From positions 1 to 38,017 of the forward strand of contig CAYVTG010000009.1 in NCBI GenBank assembly GCA_964454575.1: a stretch of DNA of 38,017 bases. Reading direction: 5' to 3'. Positions 1 through 6,641 of this stretch are shown one piece after another. The stretch is from Haladaptatiplasma sp964454575. Its GTDB lineage: Archaea; Thermoplasmatota; Thermoplasmata; Halarchaeoplasmatales; Halarchaeoplasmataceae. Under the pieces are notes generated by a model. It ran no database searches and had not been told where the DNA came from. It saw only the letters and a list, made by a program, of their open reading frames with translations. Position 1 is the stretch's first letter; each line of letters begins with the position of its first letter. A program made the translations under genes and the position numbers.

Positions 1-338
1 ACATCACCTTTTTCCCAAATAGAATGGGAATCCCGAAAATATTAACAAGTCTCTTTGTGCAATACCATATATGCTGTTCGTTGGACAGGGCCATCTACGT
101 ACATCCGATAAAGATCACATCCCGTACACTCCATGACTATAATCCTTAAATAACATTATCGTAATAATGATGTTTCTAGACTGCAAAGATGAGCAGCTCA
201 ACACGTTCTTTCTTCCGGGCGAAGAAACTAATCTACAGTGATAACTATTTTCCATCTGGTCGAGAGGAGCATTTTACCCAAGTTTATTATCACAACGAGC
301 CATCGACCTCTTTGGCGGCGATGATGGAAAGGGATGAC
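1..338. other. left-edge intergenic region, no confident gene
   Basis: No convincing gene is seen here. A near-perfect palindrome lies at 154-169 (CATTAT, four bases, ATAATG), inside an AT-rich stretch that could be promoter or operator DNA. A hairpin of TTCCCA/TGGGAA lies near 12-30. On the minus strand a 30-codon frame (134 to 42) starts with a CxxC motif (MECTGC), and a possible ribosome-binding sequence and ATG face out of the left edge (bases 2-12). None is strong enough to call as a gene. Confidence 0.3.
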
Positions 339-1520
339 TCACAACTCCGCTATATCCTTGACCACTTCAACGAACCGTTCTACTTCTTCCCGTGTATTGT
401 ATAGATAAAAGGACGCCCTGGTACCTCCGTCCAAACACCTCTTGTTGTACCATGAATGAACGCACTGCATCCCGCTGCGGGTTAGTATGTCCTGTTCCTC
501 GAGCAGGATGGACACTTCGTGGGGGCCTAGCGAACCCGATCTAAAATTGAATATGCCGCTCCTTTTATCGGGTTCTTCAGGGCCGATGATATCCACGATA
601 TCCTTCAATCCCGCAGTAGCCAGTCTGTTCAATTCCACCTCGTGAGCATGGATGTTGTCCATGCCTATATCCATCAGATATTCCACTGCCGTTCCAACAG
701 CGAAGAGGCTGGCGTAGTTCTGCTGGCCACTTTCGAATTTTCGAGGTATATCTTGCAGTACGTAGTCTGTTGAAGTAGTGTTCTTTACCCCACCTCCGCC
801 GCCGAGTAAAGGCTCCAGCTGGGATAAAATCTCGCTTTTACCGTAGAGAACGCCCACTCCGGTGGGACCGATCATCTTATGAACTGAGAAAGCCAGCAGA
901 TCTACATCGATCTTCTGTACATCTACCGGACGGTGAGGTACGCTCTGGGCCGCATCGAGCATGAATATTGCGTCGTAGTCGTGGACAATCCGGGCTATCT
1001 CTGCGGCAGGTATGCTCGTTCCGTCAACGTTGGACGTGTGTGCCATTGATACCAATTTGACTTTCGAGTTCATAGCTTCCTGGAATGCGGTCATATCGAA
1101 GGTACCGTCCTCCTTGGTGGCCACCTGTTGGTATTGGACATCGCTTCTGTCCTTTAATCGCAGCCATGGAACCAGATTGCTGTTGTGCTCCTTGTCCGTG
1201 GTCAGAACCACATCTCCCGCTTTCAAGTTCAAACCACGGGAAACCATATTGATGGCCTCCGTGGTGTTCTTGGTGAAGACGATCTCATCGGTGTTATGGG
1301 CGTTGAGCGATCGGGCCAGTGACTCTCTACCAGCGGTTATCCTGCGCTGCAGCTCTATGGCCAGCGAGTGCGTGCTGCGTCCGCTGCAAACCGAGTATTT
1401 TTCGTAGTACTCGCTGACCGCCCGGGCTACAGGATACGGTTTAAGACTGGTGCACGCATTATCAAAGTAGATCCAGTCTTCAACCAGTGGAAAATCCTTT
1501 CGTATCTTATTCACATCCAT
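339..1520 (-). CDS. sufS: SufS-like cysteine desulfurase (class V aminotransferase fold)
   Basis: This PLP enzyme should take sulfur from cysteine, leaving alanine, and hold it as a persulfide for Fe-S cluster or thio-cofactor synthesis. The 393-residue length is normal for the family. Visible active-site elements are H112, D189 and Q192 (FMLDAAQSVPH), the Schiff-base lysine K215 (SVHKMIGPTGVG) and the persulfide cysteine C353 in RSGMQCVHSW, the short-loop arrangement of SufS (group II) rather than IscS. It starts 4 bp after the upstream E1-like gene, so the two are almost certainly co-transcribed and may supply sulfur to the same carrier. Fold and reaction are well supported. The choice between Fe-S, tRNA-thiolation and cofactor roles is inference. 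A csd/sufS-type label is equally fair. Confidence 0.93.
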   Translation of the reverse strand: MDVNKIRKDFPLVEDWIYFDNACTSLKPYPVARAVSEYYEKYSVCSGRSTHSLAIELQRRITAGRESLARSLNAHNTDEIVFTKNTTEAINMVSRGLNLKAGDVVLTTDKEHNSNLVPWLRLKDRSDVQYQQVATKEDGTFDMTAFQEAMNSKVKLVSMAHTSNVDGTSIPAAEIARIVHDYDAIFMLDAAQSVPHRPVDVQKIDVDLLAFSVHKMIGPTGVGVLYGKSEILSQLEPLLGGGGGVKNTTSTDYVLQDIPRKFESGQQNYASLFAVGTAVEYLMDIGMDNIHAHEVELNRLATAGLKDIVDIIGPEEPDKRSGIFNFRSGSLGPHEVSILLEEQDILTRSGMQCVHSWYNKRCLDGGTRASFYLYNTREEVERFVEVVKDIAEL

Positions 1521-1524
1521 GGTA

Positions 1525-2517
1525 TCAATCGCCTATGTATTCGGAGTAAAGGCTCTTGGCCTTATTAACATCCTGTGTACCTTTGACTATCAGTCTGCCG
1601 TCTCTGAAAAGGTTTAACTCTACCTTGTTCAACGGTATCCGCAACATCGAGTCACCCATAGATTGAGAACCGGGATAACGCCGAGCCAGGGCATTCAAGT
1701 CGATAGCCGTCTTTTTTGCCGGAGATATCTGGACCGCATCCCTACCGCACAACTCAACGGCCATATCTTCGTCTTCTCTGAGATACCGGAATTCGTGCTC
1801 GGCACAGCAGGGGCAACCCTCGTTGCGGACAACACCGGTCAGATCGTATTCGTTCTTCCATGGATCGATGGTGAGCAGTTCGTTACGCACATCTGCGCCC
1901 GTCAGCATCTTTACCGCTTCTGTGACGGCTATATCCGCCATGAGTTTTGGTAGGCTGAACAGTACTCCGGCGGTAGCGCAGGTCTTCATCTTACCGGTGT
2001 CCGGTCTATCCGGCAGCAAGCACCTCAGACAGGGGCTCTTACCCGGCAATATATTCATGGACATGCCGTAGGTAGCGAGGATCGCGGTGTATATCCATGG
2101 TTTGCCGTGTTTGACGCAGGCATCGTTGATTATGTAGCGGGTCTTCATGTTGTCCGTCGCATCCAGGACCACATCGGCGTTCTTTATGATCCCTTCGATG
2201 TTGGTAGGATTTACATCTACTACCTCTAGCTTGAGTTCCACCTTGGAGTTTACCTTTCGAAGCCGTTCCAGCATCACTTCCGCCTTCGGCCGCCCGATAT
2301 CGTCTTCGGTGTAAACAGTCTGGCGCTGCAGATTGGATAATTCCACAAAGTCCCTATCTACCATCAGTATCTCTCCCACACCGCATCTGACGAGTGCATC
2401 TGCCATGTTGGAGCCGAGACCACCCAGACCGATTATAACCACACTTCCGTTGGAGATACGTTTCTGGCCCTCTTCTCCGATCTCCTTGAGCACCGTGTGC
2501 CTGGAATACCTTTCCAT
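1525..2517 (-). CDS. E1-like ThiF/MoeB/UbaA adenylyltransferase with C-terminal extension
   Basis: This is an E1-type enzyme that should adenylate the C-terminal glycine of a ubiquitin-like sulfur carrier. Seen: nucleotide loop GLGGLGS at 30-36, the acidic strand end VDRDF (53-57), DATDN at 119-123, catalytic-position C180 (KTCATAGVL), and zinc pairs C163/C166 and C235/C238. After about residue 245 there is a roughly 85-residue extension starting LCGRDAVQ and ending with DGRLIVKG and SEYIGD, a conserved tail in many archaeal ThiF-like proteins. In haloarchaea the single homologue UbaA activates SAMP proteins for tRNA thiolation and molybdopterin. The adjacent cysteine desulfurase would be a logical sulfur source. 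No sulfur carrier or rhodanese is encoded in the window, so the partner is unknown. Confidence 0.9.
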   Translation of the reverse strand: MERYSRHTVLKEIGEEGQKRISNGSVVIIGLGGLGSNMADALVRCGVGEILMVDRDFVELSNLQRQTVYTEDDIGRPKAEVMLERLRKVNSKVELKLEVVDVNPTNIEGIIKNADVVLDATDNMKTRYIINDACVKHGKPWIYTAILATYGMSMNILPGKSPCLRCLLPDRPDTGKMKTCATAGVLFSLPKLMADIAVTEAVKMLTGADVRNELLTIDPWKNEYDLTGVVRNEGCPCCAEHEFRYLREDEDMAVELCGRDAVQISPAKKTAIDLNALARRYPGSQSMGDSMLRIPLNKVELNLFRDGRLIVKGTQDVNKAKSLYSEYIGD

Positions 2518-2557
2518 AAGTCTTCAACTACTTTTGATTAAATATAATTTTGGCCCT

Positions 2558-3295
2558 TCATTCGACGAATGAACCTCTTTGTATGATGGGTTCGTTGAGA
2601 GGCTTCCCGGCGATGATCAAGAACTTGGAGTCCTCATCGGTCATTATGTCCAGTTCGCCTTTATCTTTGAGTAAGATAGCGTGATGAGACTCAACTGTCT
2701 TACCGTTTACCTTCGGACTTCCTTCGTAGATATACAATATCCCGTTGAAGTGAGATGGTATCTCAAGGTCGTAGACCGCACCCTCTTCCAGATGTACATC
2801 CATGTAGAGTACATCTGCATGCAATTCTATAGGTGAATCCTCACCAACTATGGTCTTTACCTTGATCCCTTCCTCTTCCCATACAGGTACGTCTTCGGCA
2901 GCTAACTTCTGATAATTCGGTTCGGAATCCTTGAACTCTAAGGGTAGGTTTATCCACAGCTGGAAGCCGTGACTTTTTTTATCTCCGGCGGGCATCTCTT
3001 CGTGCTTGAGACAACTTCCGGCGTTGAATTTTTGAACTCCTCCGGCGGACACTTCGGAATCGTTACCCATAGTATCTTTGTGCCTGAATCCACCCTCTAT
3101 GATGTACGTTATGGCTTCGAAGCCTCCGTGTTCGTGCATCGGGAAGCCGGCATCGGGTTCGACAAAGAATTCGTCCAGTAAAACGAAGGGATCGAAATGT
3201 TCTATGTTTGGCCCGGGAAACAATCTCAGTACTTCCGCTCCGGCACCCTCCTTCATCTTCCTAGGATGGGTCATCTTGATATCTGTTTTAGTCAT
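2558..3295 (-). CDS. pirin-family bicupin protein
   Basis: This 245-residue double-cupin protein carries the pirin metal-site pattern in its N-terminal cupin: H54 and H56 (FPMHEHGGFE) followed by H98 and E100 (CLKHEEMP). Pirins are iron-binding. Some act as quercetin 2,3-dioxygenases and others as redox-sensitive regulators, and sequence alone cannot separate these. Length is usual for the family. The canonical HPHRGFE signature reads HEHGGFE here, so it is a somewhat divergent member. It lies 40 bp upstream of the E1-like gene on the same strand, with 28 bp separating it from the upstream DUF6775-like gene, so it may belong to the same transcript. A direct role in sulfur metabolism is not shown. 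Confidence 0.88.
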   Translation of the reverse strand: MTKTDIKMTHPRKMKEGAGAEVLRLFPGPNIEHFDPFVLLDEFFVEPDAGFPMHEHGGFEAITYIIEGGFRHKDTMGNDSEVSAGGVQKFNAGSCLKHEEMPAGDKKSHGFQLWINLPLEFKDSEPNYQKLAAEDVPVWEEEGIKVKTIVGEDSPIELHADVLYMDVHLEEGAVYDLEIPSHFNGILYIYEGSPKVNGKTVESHHAILLKDKGELDIMTDEDSKFLIIAGKPLNEPIIQRGSFVE

Positions 3296-3323
3296 CTTAT
3301 CACATCAGATGATAGTTACAAAG

Positions 3324-4052
3324 CTATAAAAAGTATGCTGCTATCCTTCGATGCTCTTCACAAAGCTCACCGTTAACCTGGCTCTTGATAACGTCTTTCT
3401 GGTAGTGTGATTCGTATAACCGGCAGCCTTTCCTTGTACAGAAGGGATCTCCCGTATATCTCCACATGACGGTCTGCAGTATGTGGGAAAGCACGGCCTC
3501 GCTCATCCTGTAGTCTTCGTGGGTCATGTAGGGTTCATCAGTGCAGCCTTTCAGGTAATACTCCTTCGCCCTGGCGGGACCCTCCACTATCCCACTGGTG
3601 GAGACGATGGACGGTACGGAGTTCAATACCGTTCTTATGTGATACCTGTTTTCGCCTCTTTCCATGGTGCCTACCAGTCTGTCGGTCACCACGATGACGT
3701 GATCCGTTCTTTCCTCCGGGGTTAGATGCTCGAACATCACTCGCAGCAATCTCCAACCGTCGTAGATGATTCCACGAACATCAAGCCCTTTCAGTATCTT
3801 CTCTTCAAGTGCCACTTCCGTCGACAGCGGTCTTTTTAGAGCTCTTGAATTCATATCGGATAGTCGGGTATGAGCGATCTCTTTTGCGGTGTGCTCACGG
3901 CGGTTTTCACTGAATATACCGCCTTTTACAGAGACCTCCCTGCCCGTGAGTCTTTCGAGGTCTTTAACGATGAAAACAGTATCCAATTCTCGGATGCCTT
4001 CATCCACATATAGGACGATGCGTTTGAAGGGAAGCTCAGCCGAGAAGCTCAT
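3324..4052 (-). CDS. DUF6775-like protein, putative relative of archaemetzincins
   Basis: This 242-residue protein resembles a family I recall as DUF6775 (putative metallopeptidase), found mostly in methanogens and relatives. The C-terminal part has spaced cysteines (DPFCTRKGCRLYESH, then GELCEEHRR) resembling the cysteine zinc site of archaemetzincins. The helix before it reads SHILQTVMW where a true metzincin would have HExxH, so peptidase activity is doubtful. The first 17 bp overlap the end of thi4, implying translational coupling and a role linked to Thi4, perhaps metal handling or maturation. That role is inference. The start is fixed by the overlap. The name is from memory and should be tested by profile search. 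Confidence 0.65.
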   Translation of the reverse strand: MSFSAELPFKRIVLYVDEGIRELDTVFIVKDLERLTGREVSVKGGIFSENRREHTAKEIAHTRLSDMNSRALKRPLSTEVALEEKILKGLDVRGIIYDGWRLLRVMFEHLTPEERTDHVIVVTDRLVGTMERGENRYHIRTVLNSVPSIVSTSGIVEGPARAKEYYLKGCTDEPYMTHEDYRMSEAVLSHILQTVMWRYTGDPFCTRKGCRLYESHYQKDVIKSQVNGELCEEHRRIAAYFL

Positions 4053-4806
4053 CCGTTATCTCGGCCCCCCTTCTGCCGGACATGAGCATGGAACCGAACG
4101 TGGGGCCCATCCGGGGCAGTCCGAATGTGGTCGATACGGCCATCCCTGTAACCACCAGGCCATCGTGTACCTTACCGGTATGTTCAACCACCAGGTCCTC
4201 GGATTCCTCTACCCACATCCCACCGAATCCACGGGTTTCCATCATCTTTCTTTCCTCCATCTTCTTCACTACACAGGCGTCGTGTCCGGTGGCATCTATG
4301 ACCACCTTGCATTCCAGGGCGATGGGGTCGACACATGTCAACTGCCTTGGCAGACTGGATACCGGTGTCCAGTTAACCACCACTCCACCTATCCGACCGC
4401 CCTTTCGCAGTACGATATCGTCGAATTCCGTCATATTGAGTATATGGACTCCTTCATCACACGCAGCAGCTATCAGCTTGGAGCACGCGTGAGGACCAAG
4501 GGTGGTGTATAAAGGACCGTCCTTTTTGTAGGGTATCTCCAGTTCGTCCAGTACGGATTCGGCCGGATGCCTGACAGTCACCGTGTTCATGAGAAATCCG
4601 CCGAGCCAGAAACCGCCGCCGAGGTAATTGTTCCTCTCGATCACAAGCACCTTTCTGCCTTTCATGGCAAGGTCCCTTGCGGCCATCAATCCACTGGGTC
4701 CGCCGCCTATGACTATCACTTCCGATTCTGCGTGTTCATCCAGTAATCTTCCGAATTCTCCCACTATCGCTCTTGTTACATCTTTTTCCGTTGTTTTCTC
4801 GAACAT
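4036..4806 (-). CDS. thi4: thiazole synthase Thi4 (Cys-type)
   Basis: Thi4 makes the ADP-thiazole precursor of thiamine from NAD and glycine with iron. Seen: FAD/NAD-type loop GGGPSG (34-39), E57 and the family signatures GGGFWLGG, ATGHDA and RMGPTFGSM. The residue just before V159-D160-P161 is Cys158 (TGT at 4333-4335). This position is the sulfur-donating cysteine of yeast Thi4, whereas methanococcal sulfide-dependent enzymes carry histidine. Haloarchaeal Thi4 proteins also have Cys here. The enzyme may therefore be a single-turnover sulfur donor, or may be re-sulfurated by the nearby cysteine desulfurase (inference). The start at 4806 fits a TATA-like box 22-28 nt upstream, giving a leaderless message. 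Length is normal for archaeal members. Confidence 0.93.
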   Translation of the reverse strand: MFEKTTEKDVTRAIVGEFGRLLDEHAESEVIVIGGGPSGLMAARDLAMKGRKVLVIERNNYLGGGFWLGGFLMNTVTVRHPAESVLDELEIPYKKDGPLYTTLGPHACSKLIAAACDEGVHILNMTEFDDIVLRKGGRIGGVVVNWTPVSSLPRQLTCVDPIALECKVVIDATGHDACVVKKMEERKMMETRGFGGMWVEESEDLVVEHTGKVHDGLVVTGMAVSTTFGLPRMGPTFGSMLMSGRRGAEITDELLG

Positions 4807-4827
4807 ACACAGCCGATTATAACATCG

Positions 4828-4834
4828 TTATAAA
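4828..4834 (-). promoter_or_regulatory. TATA-like box of thi4
   Basis: On the minus strand TTTATAA is centred 25 nt upstream of the thi4 ATG. That spacing puts transcription start at or next to the start codon, so the message is probably leaderless. It leaves no room for a TPP riboswitch. Confidence 0.6.
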
Positions 4835-4915
4835 GATTTTTTGTCTGTGATCGTTACTTGCACGGAACTTTTGTAAGTAAGAATAGAGGTGTAGTTCAGC
4901 ACATAAACTATTAAT

Positions 4916-4939
4916 ACAATTAAAACAATTATTACAATT
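4916..4939 (+). repeat. three ACAATT repeats at 9-bp spacing abutting a start codon
   Basis: ACAATT occurs at 4916, 4925 and 4934, exactly 9 bp apart, and the last copy touches the ATG of the small ribbon-helix-helix gene. Ribbon-helix-helix proteins often bind tandem short sites at their own promoter, so this may be an autoregulatory operator. That role is inferred. Confidence 0.4.
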
Positions 4940-5158
4940 ATGGCAACCACCATCACTATCGACAAAAAGACTAAAGAAAGGCTGGCAGATTATAAGATGG
5001 GAAATTGGACCTACGACGATGTTCTTCAGTTACTGATGGATAATGTATCTCTTGAAGATATCACTGCTGAACATCTAAGAGAACATTATCGTAGATTAGA
5101 TGATTTTAAAGCACTTTCAAAAAACGATTTTAAGAAAAGAGTAAAATCCCGGCTATAG
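4940..5158 (+). CDS. small ribbon-helix-helix / VapB-like DNA-binding protein
   Basis: This 72-residue basic protein begins with a strand (TTITI) followed by an amphipathic helix (KKTKERLADYK) and a WTYDDVLQLLMD segment, the layout of archaeal ribbon-helix-helix antitoxins. No toxin gene follows. Downstream there is a strong hairpin and then a convergent regulator gene. It could be an orphan antitoxin or a stand-alone repressor. The AT-rich leader with three ACAATT repeats ends at its ATG. The second half (AEHLREHYRRLDDFK and a lysine-rich end) is charged and unassigned. The fold call is fairly good and the function is unknown. Confidence 0.7.
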   Translation: MATTITIDKKTKERLADYKMGNWTYDDVLQLLMDNVSLEDITAEHLREHYRRLDDFKALSKNDFKKRVKSRL

Positions 5159-5197
5159 TGGCGAACGTAACTACTGATACTTATAGTTCGTTCGCCA
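5159..5197. terminator. perfect 9-bp inverted repeat with extended stem between convergent genes
   Basis: TGGCGAACG (5159-5167) pairs perfectly with CGTTCGCCA (5189-5197). After one bulged T, AACTA (5169-5173) pairs with TAGTT (5184-5188), leaving a 10-nt loop. The stem begins at the base after the TAG of the ribbon-helix-helix gene and lies between convergent genes. A bidirectional terminator or mRNA-stabilising hairpin is possible. Archaeal termination normally relies on U-tracts rather than hairpins. Confidence 0.45.
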
Positions 5198-5228
5198 GTA
5201 GCAGTGGAGAACCGTTTTCGATACCCCT

Positions 5229-5522
5229 TTAGATAATCTTGCAGATACGGCAGAATAGTTCATCGAGTTTTTCGTTGTCCAGTTCTTCCTTCGTGTACAG
5301 ATCGTGTATCTCGTGGGCTACTTCTCGGGATACCTTACATACCTCTTCCGGGAGTACGTCGCAGCCCCGGACGCCTGAAACGTACTGGGATACCGCCGGC
5401 TGGGTGACCTGTAGTGCTTTGGAGATCGCCACCTGGTTCATCCCGAGTTCATTGTAGAGAACGTTGACTATGCACGCCTTCACCGAAGGGAGATGGTCCC
5501 GTACGAATTCTTCGCATCGCAT
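5229..5522 (-). CDS. COG2522-like helix-turn-helix regulator with C-terminal cysteines
   Basis: This 97-residue protein has a clear helix-turn-helix at about 28-50 (MNQVAISKALQVTQPAVSQY) of the kind that forms the N-terminus of archaeal ThiR/ThiN-type regulators and stand-alone COG2522 proteins. There is no ThiN domain here. Cysteines occur at 3, 17, 54, 62, 91 and 94, the last two as FCRIC, so a metal or Fe-S sensing role is conceivable. The gene is divergent from hypC, and the shared promoter region contains an inverted repeat (TCGGGA/TCCCGA), a candidate operator. The HTH call is strong. The ligand and regulon are unknown. Confidence 0.82.
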   Translation of the reverse strand: MRCEEFVRDHLPSVKACIVNVLYNELGMNQVAISKALQVTQPAVSQYVSGVRGCDVLPEEVCKVSREVAHEIHDLYTKEELDNEKLDELFCRICKII

Positions 5523-5538
5523 GGTTCAGAGAAGAGTG

Positions 5539-5573
5539 TCGGGATATAATAATATATTCCTTTGATGTCCCGA
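5539..5573. promoter_or_regulatory. candidate operator: TCGGGA/TCCCGA inverted repeat in a divergent promoter
   Basis: TCGGGA at 5539-5544 and TCCCGA at 5568-5573 form an inverted repeat flanking the AT-rich promoter core (ATATAATAATATATT) of the HTH gene. Centre-to-centre distance is 29 bp, close to three helical turns, so both half-sites face the same side. An autoregulatory operator is an inference. Confidence 0.35.
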
Positions 5574-5587
5574 TAACGGGCACAATC

Positions 5588-5594
5588 TTTATAT
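5588..5594 (+). promoter_or_regulatory. TATA-like box of hypC
   Basis: TTTATAT centred 27 nt before the hypC ATG at 5618 fits an archaeal core promoter with a leaderless transcript. Confidence 0.55.
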
Positions 5595-5617
5595 CGGATA
5601 CCCTGGTAAATCATATC

Positions 5618-5848
5618 ATGTGCCTAGCAGTACCCGGTCGTGTGGTCAGTATTCAAGGCGATGACGCGCTCATAGACTTCGGCGGAGTTACCCGCAAAGC
5701 CAACATCTCGTTGGTGGAAGCCGAGGAAGAAGATTATGTTATCGTGCATGCGGGATACGCAATCCAGATCCTGGATGAGGAAGAAGCGAAGAAGAGTCTG
5801 GATGCATGGGACGAGATACTTCAGATCGAGGCAGAGATGGGGTCGTAA
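5618..5848 (+). CDS. hypC: HypC-family hydrogenase maturation chaperone
   Basis: HypC binds the iron-cyanide-CO precursor with HypD and delivers it to the large subunit of [NiFe]-hydrogenases. The 76-residue protein has the defining MCLAVPG start with essential Cys2, followed by the beta-barrel pattern ALIDFGGVTRKANISL and the HAGYAIQ segment. Length is normal. No other hyp gene or hydrogenase subunit lies nearby, so its clients must be encoded elsewhere. The gene faces away from the HTH regulator and ends 1 bp before a convergent metallo-beta-lactamase-fold gene. A TATA-like box sits 27 nt upstream. The call is secure. The presence of hydrogenase in this organism follows by inference. Confidence 0.95.
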   Translation: MCLAVPGRVVSIQGDDALIDFGGVTRKANISLVEAEEEDYVIVHAGYAIQILDEEEAKKSLDAWDEILQIEAEMGS

Positions 5849-5849
5849 T

Positions 5850-6542
5850 TCACTCGATAACGATAAGATCTCCGGGTTTTTTGTACCTAAATATACGTTC
5901 TGCGGGATAATCTGTTCTTTTTACCAAGTCGTCTATCCATTCTACGTTACCGAATGTGTGCATCGGGATAAAATATTCCGGTTCCACGACTTCCAGGAAC
6001 TCGAGAGGACCGGCCCAGCTGCCCAATCGCTGATCCACGTTCGAGAAGGCGACATCAACCTGAGATTTGGATAGATGATCGATCATCTTTTCGAATACTT
6101 CCACCATGTACCACCTGGTATCTTCATCGAAATCGTCCCAATCCCATCTTGCAAGGTCACCACCGTAGTATATGCGCATATCTCCAAGGCGGATGATAAA
6201 GGCAAGGCCCGCATCGTTGCTTGCAAATGTTTCTACATCCATATGTTTCAAAGATAATTCCTCGCCGGGCCCTATCACATCTACATCTCTCAGGGATACA
6301 TCGTCAGAAACGATATATTCAACGCTTTTTGCGTTTTCAGCTAACTTCTTCACATCCGGGTTAAAATGGTCTCCGTGAGAATGGCTGATGAATACATACA
6401 GTCTGGAGTCCTTCACCACTTCTTTAACTATCTCTTTTGCACCGGGCTCCAGCATTCTTCCGGACGGGTAGTCGAAGAGCAAAACGACTCCATGGTCGTT
6501 CTCCAGAGTGAAACAGCTGTGAGATATGTAGGTGATGCGCAT
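5850..6542 (-). CDS. metallo-beta-lactamase-fold hydrolase, UlaG-like
   Basis: The true start is taken at 6542 (MRITYISHSC), because this is where family homology begins and the longer frame upstream reads as non-coding. The 230-residue protein has the zinc motif SHSHGDH (H54, H56, D58, H59), a later GGDLAR aspartate and IPMHTFGN histidine. These are typical of UlaG-like small MBL proteins whose substrates range from lactones to phosphodiesters. The substrate here is unknown. It is divergent from the acylphosphatase-repeat gene and convergent with hypC (1 bp apart). A TATA-like AATCTTTAAAA lies about 30 nt upstream of the chosen start. Confidence 0.85.
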   Translation of the reverse strand: MRITYISHSCFTLENDHGVVLLFDYPSGRMLEPGAKEIVKEVVKDSRLYVFISHSHGDHFNPDVKKLAENAKSVEYIVSDDVSLRDVDVIGPGEELSLKHMDVETFASNDAGLAFIIRLGDMRIYYGGDLARWDWDDFDEDTRWYMVEVFEKMIDHLSKSQVDVAFSNVDQRLGSWAGPLEFLEVVEPEYFIPMHTFGNVEWIDDLVKRTDYPAERIFRYKKPGDLIVIE

Positions 6543-6641
6543 GGATGATACAACGTATCCGATGGTTTTAAAGATTGAGGGGTAGAAGCGATAAAGGCAG
6601 TGCGAAAAATATTTGTAGGTATGAAAATTATAAGCACATGG

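Noticed and set aside
42..134. 30-codon minus-strand frame with a CxxC motif
   Set aside because: It is very short, has no supporting context, and is recorded only in the left-edge entry.
189..404. 71-codon plus-strand frame at the left edge
   Set aside because: Its last third lies antisense to the cysteine desulfurase 3' end and the protein shows no family pattern or ribosome-binding site.
4807..4939. TPP riboswitch upstream of thi4
   Set aside because: The TATA-like box lies about 25 nt from the ATG, so no leader RNA exists to hold one.
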